Source: Buxus sempervirens
Taxonomy: Eukaryota > Streptophyta > Magnoliopsida > Buxales > Buxaceae
DNA: 64,000 bases
Assembly: GCA_947561395.2 (NCBI GenBank)
Contig: OX387182.1
Coordinates: forward strand, 41,223,949 to 41,287,948
Direction: 5' to 3'
The notes under the pieces were generated by a model. That model worked only from the letters and a program-made list of their open reading frames with translations, was not told the origin of the DNA and did no database searches. The translations under genes and the position numbers were made by a program. This document shows positions 46,181-57,000 of the stretch, piece by piece (the first letter of the stretch is position 1; each line of letters begins with the position of its first letter).

Positions 46181-46507
46181 GCTGGGATTGGAATCCATTG
46201 GCAGCGGAGAGCAAAAGACCCGCAGATTGCACCTCTCAGGATCATGTCCATTCGATAATGAGCTGCAAGAACTCCAATATGGTTTTTGAAAAAGAATTTG
46301 TTTAAAGGATTTGATGAAAAGTCCCTAACCTTAAGGGTCAAATCCTCTCCTCGCCTCTCACAGAGCACTCGTGGCTATGAAGTGAGATTTGAGCAAATTT
46401 TAAAAGCAAAAGTTGGTAGGATGGTGTTTCTTGCAATTCACAACTGCCCTGGACATAGATCCCTTGAGAGAGATAAAAAAAGTTTTGAAAATTCATTTTT
46501 GGGTGCC

Positions 46508-46606
46508 AACCGTACTGAACATGCGGTTTTTAGCATTTTCAATTTCAACCGTGCTGTATGTGCGGTTTTCAACAATATTATTACCAACCGCTCTGTGTGT
46601 GCGGTT
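46508..46606. promoter_or_regulatory. palindrome cluster II-b (upstream of PMD1)
   Basis: Three 21-bp units start at 46508, 46547 and 46586, exactly 39 bp apart, the same step as in element I. A CATATAA TATA-like word follows at 46617-46623. Confidence 0.9.
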
Positions 46607-48048
46607 TTCTAGGTTTCATATAACCAAGACCGCGACCGCGGTTCCTCACTTCGCCTTTGCAAAACTCCGGAGAACCCAAGCCCTAGCTCTCTGCTCTGGT
46701 GACCGTGCGTTCTCTCCGGTTTTCATCCATCCTTCTCCGGTGAGATTACTCTTCCTCCGGCGAACTCCTCGTTTCCGGCGACATTGCTCATCTCCAGTGG
46801 ACTACTGTGTTGACCATTTTCAAGCTAGGATTTTCTTCTTGCTGTACCAGCGCTCTTCCTTGGTTCTGGGGATCTTCTATTTGCATTCGCCCACCACATT
46901 AGATCTTCTCCATCTTCGGTGGTGTGATTGCTTGTTCCTGAATCGGTGGTGAGACCAAGCTCGGACCTTTCTTGCGAAATTTTTTCCTTTCTGATTGGAA
47001 CAAGTAGGTGACCGAAACTGTATTTCTCCTGCAAACTTTCAATCCGAAAATACATGCATATATTTGCTGGTTGAATGAGCTTGTTGTAGGCATGATTTTG
47101 ATTCTTTGCCCTTGATCGAATGCCTGGGTTGCCTAGATGCTAGGAGGATAAGATCCTCATTTTGCATATGTTAGTTGTCTGCCCAGCCGATTTTCTCTTG
47201 GTGAACTGCTGCCTGTAACTGTCTCAGATTTATGTATCTTAATCCCATGATGTGAATCCTTATGATTGAGCTTTGCCTTCATGTGAACAAACATCTGCGA
47301 AATCTGCTAATTTGACTGTGTTTTGGCTTGTTCTAAATTCCTGTCTTATTGGCTACTGATCATCTTTGATGTGGTGTAGCTAATCACCTTTTTCACGTCT
47401 ATAGCATGCTTTAATTTCTTTCTTTTCTGAAAGGTGTTGTGTATACACATTTGATTGTATCTACTTCTCTTTTGAAAGCCTTGATTTCTGCTTATGGCAT
47501 GCTTGGGATTGATTGACTTCGGATCCAGAAAATGCTGGTACCCTATTAACACAAATAGGATTGACCCAGAAACATTAATTTGAATTGAACATCCGAATGT
47601 TTGTTAGGAACTGAGTGGTCCTGAATTCTGTGATTGCTTTTCCCTGTGAACCTGAGAATTAAAACACATTTAACAGTTTAGGCTTTTAGGTGAGTTTGTA
47701 AACCTGTCAAGACTCTAAAATTGAGAATTGAAAACCCTGAATAGATCCTTTCAAGAACCTTTCTTCTTTTTTCTTTTTTTTATTGTTTATAAGAACAATA
47801 TGTAGGAAATTTTGTTTCTTATATATAGTTCTTATATATAACAGAAATAATAAAGAAATTGATAAAGAATCAAATCCTGGTTTGGCGGGGCACTTTTTGA
47901 AATGCCTCTTCCGATCTCCATTTTTTTCTGCAAATAAAACCAACTTGATTAATCCAGAAAATCTAAATTAACAGAAACATGAAAGTAGATATAATGATCT
48001 TAAATGCCGAAAACATAATGAATTTTTCCCTGCAATTTGATCCTGTAG
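46607..48048 (+). promoter_or_regulatory. PMD1 leader of element II with probable 5'-UTR intron
   Basis: GC-rich word GACCGCGACCGCGG at 46628-46641, then CTCCGG(C/T)GA words, then a donor CAA/GTAGGT at 47004 and an acceptor GTAG directly before the ATG at 48049. The same order occurs in element I, although the sequence is largely diverged. Confidence 0.5.
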
Positions 48049-50859
48049 ATGGCCCGTACACGTCGCGCTTCTCGGGGTCCCGCAGATGAGCCTTCATCTT
48101 CGAGGGTTCGGAGGGACCCGGCCGATGTGGCCTCTTCTTCTAGGGCTGAGCCAGACCCTGAGCCTTCTTCTCCCAGTGGTCTGGAGCTTTCAGATTCAGA
48201 CTCTGGAGCGTCTGGGGATTCATTGGAGTCGATCCCAGAGGTATTCCCTATCCCTTTTTAACATCCGGCCTTTCTTTTATCACATTCAACTTTAACCCTT
48301 ATTATTCGCCTTTCTAGCCTGCTGGTGAGGTCCGTGAGCGTAGGGGAGCCCGTCGTAGAGGTAGGGCAGGGGCCCGGGCGACTCGTGTCGCCATTCCTGC
48401 AGAGATAGCAGATCAGATCCGAGACACCTCTCTTCTTAGTAGCTTGACGACACATCCTTCGGCAGGAGTTAGGGTAGACATCCCCCTTAGATATCCTTCT
48501 TCCCATTTCCGAGGGAGCTGGGCCCTTTTTGCTAATGTTGTAGGGGCTTGCTCGTCTTCTCTGCGCCGAGAGATGGTCCGTTTTGGATTTGGCCCCTTCA
48601 TTACCATCACCGGCGTTCGTCAGGATCGGCCCTTGATCTTGGCTTTGTTGGAGCGCTTTTTCCCGGAGACCCTGAGCTTCCATCTGCCTGATGTGGAGAT
48701 AGGCATTCGCCCCTCCGACTTCGCTCTCATTACCGGGATCAGGATGACTGGAGATGTCATCACTGAGATGGATCGGCCGACGGACTTGGAGATTGCCGAG
48801 CTGTTAGGATATGACGAGATGCCCGTGGAGGCGTGGGATCGGAGCAGGATCACTCGTATATCCCGGACATGGTTGAGGGAGGCATTTGTGGAGAGGGGAT
48901 TCAGCACCTTAGCAGTGGATCATCCCAGCTTCCCGATAGCTTTCCGGTTTCTCTTTCTTCTGATGATGGGATCCTGCTTCTGCTTGGAGGATACTACTTC
49001 AGTCAGCCCCCATTTCCTGAGTCTTCTCCGGGATTTGCACCGAGCGAGGGACTACGCTTGGGGCCAGCTTGTCTATGGCACCTTGCTAGCGGGCCTTCGA
49101 CGAGTGGTCTCCGGCCTGTCTTCTCCCAGGGGAGCCGGAGTAGGTTGCAGATTTTTCTGGCCCTTTCTGCAGGTATAAATTCTTTTCTTCTTTCTTTCCT
49201 TTCTTTTCTTTCTTCTTCTTTTTTTTTCTTTTTTGCTTAACCTCTTTTTCTTCTTTTCTTTTGTTCTCTCTTCTTTTTTTTTTTTTTCTTTTTTTTTTTT
49301 AGTTCTTTGCTCGGGTCTATGTGGCCCACTTTCGCCCTACCTCCACCTTGTCTGAGGGGACATTTCCCCTGGCCCGCCGGTGGAATCAGATTAGGCGTGA
49401 CTCAGAGAAGAGTCGCCCTAGGTCGGCCAGGGCTCACCTGGACAGGACCTTTAGGAGAGAGGTAAGCATTTTTCCCGTCTCTCTTTTCTTCATTTTCTTT
49501 TCTCCTTTTTATCAGATTCTGATATTCTTCTTTGTTCATTCTCAGCTATCTGTCCCCCGTCTTGACGGCCTGCATGACGAGCTGGCTTTTCAGCCCTTTG
49601 TGGATGACGCTTTCGCCCTGGATCAGCGGCGCCAGAGGTACCCATTCTTCATTGGGCAGTTGGGTAGTATATGGTACCTCGGCGAGCGATTTTTCTTCCA
49701 GCATACTGGCGAGCTCCGGATCCCAGTGGCTCCTCCAGCTACGGCCCCTTTCATCCCTCCTGGTCCATTCGACCCTGCCCATTTTGGCGAGTGGGAGGCG
49801 GGAGATGGCCTTCTAGTTGATGGTGACTATGATACCTGGTTCGGGCAAGTCTCAGTGGGTTGTCTGATGCAGCCCATGCCCGTTCGAGGTGGAGTTACTG
49901 AGATAGGGGGGGTAGTGATCCGCCTCTATGACACTACGGTATGAACCTCCTTTCCTTGTGCAGTCTTTTAGTCTTCCTTTCTTATTTACTGATCTCTTTT
50001 CTTTTCTTATCTCATTTCAGGAGGCACAGCTAGAGGAGGTCCGGGCTCGATACGCGGATCTGGAGCGCCAGCTGGCTGAGAGGGACGCCGCCATTGCTGA
50101 GAGCGATGTCATCATTACTGGGCAGGCCGCTCTCATTGCTGACTTGCGGGCTCAGTTGGCCAGTGCCCAGGGTCAGGCGGGACCTTCAGGAGCTCAGGTC
50201 TGTCTTTTCCAGTTTCTGTATTTTATCTTATCTTTTCTGCTTCTGATCAATCTGTCTTTGCCTTTCAGGAGGATGTGGCGGCTTCACCATCCAGTTCCCG
50301 CACTTTGTCCTTCTCTTTAGGAGATATAGAGATCCCGGAGAGAGAGAGCGAGGTGGCGGCCGAGGCTACTTCTGCTGGTGTAGTTCCTGAGTCGGCCGAG
50401 ATGCCCGAGGCTGTACCTGTATTTGAGACCGCTCCTTCATCTGAGCCGGAGACTGTTCCTGAGCCAGCGGAGGGTGGATCGGAGATTCCTGTGGTTCATG
50501 AGGCGGCCGGACATACGAGAGAGGAGGATGTTCCCGGCGTAGCAGATCCAGAGGTGGCCGAGCCCACGAGAGAGGAGGATGTTCCCGGCGTAGCAGATCC
50601 ATCTCTTCCGGTTGAGGACTTTCGCGTTCTGGAGCTGGTTCCCTTGGCGACGGACTCTTCAGTTTCATGCTTCATGGACCTGACCCGGGGTGATCCAGCC
50701 CCAGCCTCAGCCTCTTCCACCGATCCTGCGCCTCCTGCAGACCCGGTGCCTCCTGCTGGTCCATCCTCGCTTGGTGAGTCTTCATCTCCCGCTGGCCAGC
50801 GTTTCTCAGATCACTTTTTCATCCGGCAGCAACGGCGAGGTAGAGGCGATAGGGATTGA
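48049..50859 (+). CDS. plant mobile domain protein PMD1 of element II, 6 exons, intact
   Basis: Exons 48049-48240, 48318-49172, 49303-49461, 49546-49938, 50021-50197 and 50269-50859 join in phase with GT-AG introns into 788 aa without a stop. The first four introns sit at the same places as in element I, and exon 3 is 53 codons in both. Order: Ser/acidic N-terminus; Arg-rich segment (RERRGARRRGRAGAR); PMD core with FHLPDVEIGIRPSDF and ITGIRMTG; exon 5 coiled coil; a long Glu/Pro/Val-rich tail with a duplicated TREEDVPGVADP segment; basic end QQRRGRGDRD. The element I intron between tail exons is absent here. Known PMD proteins act in the nucleus in silencing pathways; the target of this one is unknown. 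Confidence 0.85.
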
Positions 50860-51090
50860 CCTGTTAGAGATAGGTCTAGATTTAGGATTTATCAGATATT
50901 TGTATATAAACTTGATGTATTCATTGGCAGTTTATATGAAAAGAGAAGATTTTTTTGGTTTTGTTTCCTTTTTTGTAGATTTTTTGTTTATTTTTGTATA
51001 TTTGTCATGTTACAATTGTTTATACAGGTAACAGGTTTTCTGGGAACATGACTTATTAAAAGAAAGAAGTAAAACCCCCTTTTGTGCAAA

Positions 51091-51208
51091 AACCGTACAT
51101 TCAGGGCGGTTGTGCAAGAACCGTACTTATCCCGCGGTTTTTAAACTTTGCGGGAATGCAACCGCATATTAGGTGCGGTTCAGGCACAACCGCTCTGTGT
51201 GTGCGGTT
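51091..51208. promoter_or_regulatory. palindrome cluster II-c (upstream of PMD2)
   Basis: Four 21-bp units start at 51091, 51119, 51160 and 51188 (steps 28, 41, 28). A weak TATA-like TTATTTTAAAA lies at 51221-51231, and the PMD2 ATG is at 51340. Same position as cluster I-c. Confidence 0.9.
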
Positions 51209-51339
51209 TTCGCCCTTAGGTTATTTTAAAACCGCGAATTGCGGGCAGGACGTCATTTTGACGTATTGCTTAGGTCAGAAACCCCCTTTTCCGGCGATTT
51301 TCTCTCTCCTAGCTGCCTTTAATCCACTTTTGCCCATTA

Positions 51340-52994
51340 ATGGCCTCTGGTTCAGCTTCTGTGCCTTCTTTATCTTCTGTACCTGAAATATCAGCACCTA
51401 GACCAAAAATTAGGTCCAAACCTCCTAATTTGACTAGGTATGCCATTGTAGATACATTCTATGAGAGGTGGGTCTCCTCAATGACCCCTCAAGATGAGAT
51501 GGATTGGGCCTCTGCCAATCTAGGCCACCTCCTTTCAATCCCAAAGATTCCTCTAAAATGGGAAATCATAGAGGCACTAATTGGGCATTGGGAGCCTCAA
51601 TTGAACCTCTTCAGGTTTGGGGAAAAAGAGATGACCCCTACAGTCGAGGAGGTTGAAACCATCCTCAACCTTAGCTTTTCTAAGAAAGTAGTTAACCCAC
51701 CTCTCAAACCGAGCTTCAAAAAGGAAGCCTCCACCTTTTTGGGGATTAACAAGAAAGAGTTAGGGGAAGCCGACGCTTTATTGACCCTATCAAAGTCATT
51801 TTTGACTGAAAAGCTGTTGAATAGCCCAAACCAGTCGGCCCGGTTCAATGCTTTGACCTTGATAGTGGTCAATCAACTTTTATTCCCCCGAGGTGATAGT
51901 GAGGTTGATCTATCCCTCATTTCAGTCATTTGCCAAGTTAGGGAGCGCGAAAGGCTTGCCCCTATGATCCTGGCTGAAATATACCAGGCCTTGACTGACT
52001 GCTATCACAGGAAGCAGAAAAGTTTCCTTGCCTGCGCCCCTATACTTCAGGTAAAATCTGAATCTCCTTCCTTGAATTGTAATTTTTATTGCCATGTTGA
52101 AATTTTCTAAGGTTGGAAATGCTTCCCTGTTTTGTGTAGCTCTGGTTACTTGACCACCTGAGTCAAGTTGAAGAGATAACCCGGCGCTTCTTCCCCAGGT
52201 TGGACGTTCCTGTTTTGATGAGCAACAGGGGGTGTCCCAATATACATGGCGGCAAACAGGGATGGTTTGCTTTCTTGGGGACTCTTCAGGACGACCAGGT
52301 GAGATGGCCCGGTGCTTACCAGCCTTCCGTCGAGACAGTGATCAGCTTCTCTGACCGAAACTTCGCTGTGCTCATGGGCTTGAAGTCTGCCTTGCTCTAC
52401 TTGCCTTTGAGGGTCATCCGGCAGTTTGGAGAGGAGGTGCAGGGGATTTTGGTACCTCATGGATATGAAGAACTCCTTGGTCCCCTCACACCAGCTACCA
52501 TGGGTCTCTGCTTCCGCCTATTGAAAGACTGGTCGCAGGCCTGCTTTTTGAGAGGTCCCGTCTTCTCCAAATTACATGAGAAGGATTATCTCCTTTGGAT
52601 TAGGGAGCAGGTGCAGAGCTGTGCCTCTGTACCGGCTGATCCTCCCGCTATCCCGTGTCCTACTTATGAGGACCTCTTGGAGACCGAGCGGGCTTCTCAT
52701 AGGCGGCTTCAGCTCATATGGGTGGAGGAGGCCCGCACTTTGAGGTTGGAGAAAGAAGACCTGGAGCGGCGATTATCAGAGCAGATACAGGCCCGTCGCT
52801 TCGAGGTGAGAGCTGCATGGCGCAGGCATGACGAGACCATGGCCAGGCTCAGAGATATGAGGACTAGGCAGACCCTCTCCGATGATGTCATCTCATTCCT
52901 CAGTGACCCAGATGCAGAGGGGGCTGAAAGGCTTGTGGCGGTTCAGGCGGCTCGGATCAAAGAGCTTGAGGAGAGGCTAGGGGATAGAGATTAG
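51340..52994 (+). CDS. PMD2 of element II, 2 exons, intact
   Basis: Exons 51340-52050 and 52140-52994 join in phase to 521 aa. The protein resembles uncharacterised plant DUF7745/PMD-like proteins: SKPPNLTRYAIVDTFYERWV near the start, HWEPQLNLFRFG then EMTPTVEEVETILNL, LTLIVVNQLLFPRG, and in exon 2 QGWFAFLGTLQDDQVRWPG. The C-terminal 110 residues are strongly charged and heptad-like (LEKEDLERRL, RIKELEERLGDRD), a probable coiled coil for dimerisation. The intron position is the same as in element I. A partner role with PMD1 is possible from context only. It is antisense to pol and ends about 1 kb from the pol stop. Confidence 0.8.
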
Positions 52995-54037
52995 CCCCTT
53001 TCATTGTATTTTTTCCTTTTTTACACTTCTGTACAAAGAGAAACTCCACTAGTGGAAAGATAGAGAATACAAAGTAGGTTTTTATACTATTGGCCTCAGA
53101 ACTCTCATATGCTTGTAAAAACTGACAGTTTTAATGAAAAGTCACTGATTTCTCATCATCGGCCAAAATATAGTTTTCATTTTTGTGTGTTTTTATTGTA
53201 AATTGGTCCATAATACTTTAATCCCATATAGTTGGATGAATTGAAGTAAGTTGGGCAAAAAGGGTATTTCAGTTAATGAGGAGGAAGCCAATCCGTCCCC
53301 CTTGGAACCCTTAGACTCATCCCCAAGTTTCTTTCCCACTTCCAGGGGGCCTGCCCCAGCCTACTGGTTCAGTCCTGTGCATAAAATCTGCTCAATTCAC
53401 TTCTGCTGCGCAAAACCGCGCATTCAGAACGGTTTAGCCAAAACCGTCTTCAATATGCGGTTGCATAGCCCTTCTGCCAAAACCGTAGAAAAAGGGCGGT
53501 TTGGTTCAATCTGTATCCCAAGTACGGTTGGTGACCTTTTTCCTGTTTCTTCCTTTTCTTTTATTCTCTTTTTTCTTTCGCCTTCTTTCTGCCAATATTG
53601 CCCCTAGTGCCTGTTACGGTTTTCACTAGGACCGGCCTGTTTTATTCCGTCATTGCCCTTTCAACATCCCGAGCTTGAAGGAATACACCCAGATCACCGA
53701 GGACTTGATTGATAGGACGAAATGAAGGCTGGGCTGGGTTTATGAAAAAAAGTTATTATAGGCTCAATATTTTAACATCTTGAAAATGGGACAACTGGGC
53801 TTACAGTCATAATGGATGCGACCCCCCATTCCCAATATTGGCCTTCTGTTTTTTCTTTTGGCCTTTCTTTTCTATTTCCCTTTTTGTTTTTCTATTAACC
53901 CTGCCCCATTCGCGACGGTAAGCTCCAGTTTGGGTTCTTTAAAACACGAACAGGCTCAACTTGGTTTAATCTAGGGATATTAGAATTTGTGAGGGAGGAA
54001 GAAAAATGGCCTCGGATCATTTCTTTGTGATATTCCT
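52995..54037. other. PMD2-pol intergenic region of element II
   Basis: 3' regions of two convergent genes. It contains the palindrome cluster II-d and otherwise AT-rich sequence. Element I has lost this region by deletion. Confidence 0.55.
53414..53529. promoter_or_regulatory. palindrome cluster II-d (downstream of PMD2)
   Basis: Three 21-bp units start at 53414, 53442 and 53481. A fourth, at about 53509, keeps only its right arm. Steps are 28, 39 and 28. Confidence 0.85.
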
Positions 54038-57000
54038 TCAAGGGAAATATTGCTTGACCGCATCGGAGTTGATTGGCTCAGGAAAATCTGCCCCATCCAT
54101 TTCTGTCAGGATAAGAGCTCCTCCTGACAAGAGCTTCTTTACTACATAAGGTCCTTCCCAATTTGGCTTAAACTTTCCACGAGGGTCTTCCAGAAATGGT
54201 AATATCTTCTTTAAGACTAGATTACCCACTTGGAAAGCTCTGGGCTTCACTTTCTTGTTGTAGGCCCTGGCCATTCTCCTCTGATACAGTTGACCATGGC
54301 AAAGCGCCTTCAACCGCTTTTCTTCTATCAGATTAAGTTGCTCATATCTAGACTGAACCCATTCAGCCTCTTCCAGCTCTGTTTCCATAAGCACTCTTAA
54401 TGAAGGGATTTCTACCTCAACAGGTAAGACTGCCTCTGTTCCATAAACCAAGGAATACGGCGTTGTCCCCGTAGAAGTTCGGATCGAGGTTCTGTAAGCA
54501 TGGAGAGCAAATGGTAACATCTCGTGCCAATCTCTGTAGCTTACCACCATCTTCTGGATTATTTTCTTTATATTCTTATTTGCCGCTTCTACTGCTCCAT
54601 TCATTTTTGGCCTGTAAGGGGCTGACTTGTGATGAGTTATCTGAAACTTCTCACACATCTCCTTCATATCCTTGTTCTTAATATTCGAAGCATTGTCTGA
54701 AACTATGGCTTTTGGCAACCCATAGCGACAAATTATGTTGTGCTTTAGAAACTTAAGAACATGGTTTCCTGTGATATTTGCATACGAAGCAGCTTCAACC
54801 CATTTTATGAAATAATCGATTGCCACCAGAATGAACCGGTGTCCATTAGATGCTTTTGGAGAAATCATCCCAATGACATCAATACCCCACATAGAGAATG
54901 GCCATGGAGAGGTCATGCTGTGCAGTTCACTTGGTGGTGCATGCTTATTATCAGCATATATTTGGCACAAATGGCATCTCTTAACATGTAGGCAGCAATC
55001 GTGCTCCATTGTAGACCAATAATATCCCAATCGTAATATTTTCCTTGCGAGCATGTGTCCATTCATGTGCGGCCCACAGACTCCCCCGTGCACTGTTTCA
55101 ATCAACCTTTCTGCTTCAACCTTGGTGACGCATCTGAGTAGAACATTATTGTAAGATCTCTTATACAACTGCCCACCATTTAGAAGAAACTGTCCTGCTA
55201 ACTTCTGGATTGTTCTTTTTTCAGTGGGACTAGCGCTTTCTGGCAGATTTCGATTATCCAAGAAATTCTTGATATCTTGGAACCATGGTATTTCTGTTTC
55301 TTGCGCTCCTTCCAAAACAAGACAGTAAGCTGGCTCGTCTCTGACTTCAATTTCTAGTGGTTGTATGTCTACCCCTTCTGGAATACTAACCATTGAGGCC
55401 AATGTCGCCAAGGCATCCGCAAACTGATTCTTAGCCCTTGGCATATAGCTAAAAGAAATTCGAGTAAATTTGGTACTTATTTCTTCCAAATATTGGTGAT
55501 ATGGGATCAATTTATGATCTTTGGTTTTCCATTCCCCAGTTGTTTGGAAGATGATAAGACTCGAATCTCCATATACGTCAAGTTCTTGAACATCATGGTC
55601 CAGAGCAGCTTGTAATCCGATTATACATGCCTCATACTCTGCTATGTTGTTCGTGCACTGAAATCTCAATTTCACTGCGATTGGGATATGTGAACCATCT
55701 GGCTTTACTAATACTGCGCCGATCCCATTTCCATTCATATTTGCAGCCCCATCAAAGAACATCTGCCAGGAGTCTTCACTTTCTTCTTCTTCAGCGAATA
55801 AGATGGCCTCATCCGGGAAATTCGTCTTAAGAGGTTGATAATCTGGTAATGGATGCTCAGCTAGGTGGTCAGCAATTGCCTGACCTTTGATTGCTTTCTG
55901 AGTGACATATGTCAGGTCGAATTCTGAAAGCAAAAGCTGCCACTTTGCTGTTCTACCAGTTAAAGCCGGCTTCTCAAACAGATATTTTAGCGGATCCATC
56001 CTTGAGATCAGCAAAGTCGAATAGCTTAAAAAATAGTGCCTAAGCCTTTGAGTCGCCCAGACCAAAGCGCAACAAGTCTTTTCCAATGGCGAATATCTTG
56101 TCTCATAATCTGTAAACTTCTTGCTCAAATAGTAGATAGCCTTTTCTTTTCTGCCTGTTTCATCATGCTGCCCCAATACACATCCCATTGATGTTTCTAG
56201 AACTGATAGATACAGAATCAGTGGTTTTCCTGGAATTGGCGGTACTAGAACAGGAGGATTTGACAGATAATCCTTTATTTTGTCGAATGCTTGTTGGCAA
56301 TCCCCATTCCAGATAGTTGGGTTATTCTTCCTTAGAAGTTTAAAGATCGGCTCGCAAATAGCAGTAAGTTGTGCTATGAACCGGCTGATATACTGAATTC
56401 TTCCCAGAAAGCCCCTAACTTCTTTTTCAGTCTTAGGAGCTGGCATCTCAATGATTGCCTTGGCTTTAGACGGGTCTATTTCAATCCCTCTTCTGCTTAC
56501 AATGAATCCCAATAATTTCCCGGATGTGGCTCCAAAGACACACTTTGCTGGATTAAGCCTTAAGCTGTACTTCCTTAGACGGTCAAATACCCTCTTTAGA
56601 TTGATTAAGTAGTCTTCCTCTTCACATGATTTGGCAATCATATCATCCACATATACTTCCATCTCTTTGTGGATCATATCATGGAAAAGGGCTGTCATGG
56701 CTCGCTGATACGTCGCCCCGGCATTCTTTAAACCAAAAGGCATGACTGTGTAGTGGAAGGTTCCCCAAGGAGTAATAAAAGCAGTTTTCTCTTGATCCTC
56801 CTTTGCCATTTTAATTTGGTTGTATCCGGAAAAGCCATCCATAAAAGAGAACAGGCTGTGCACTGCCGTATTATCAACCAAGATGTCGATGTGTGGCAAT
56901 GGGAAGTCATCCTTCGGGCTCGCTTTGTTCAAATCTCTGTAATCCACACACATCCTGACTTTTCCATCCTTCTTTGGAACTGGGACTATATTGGCTAGCC

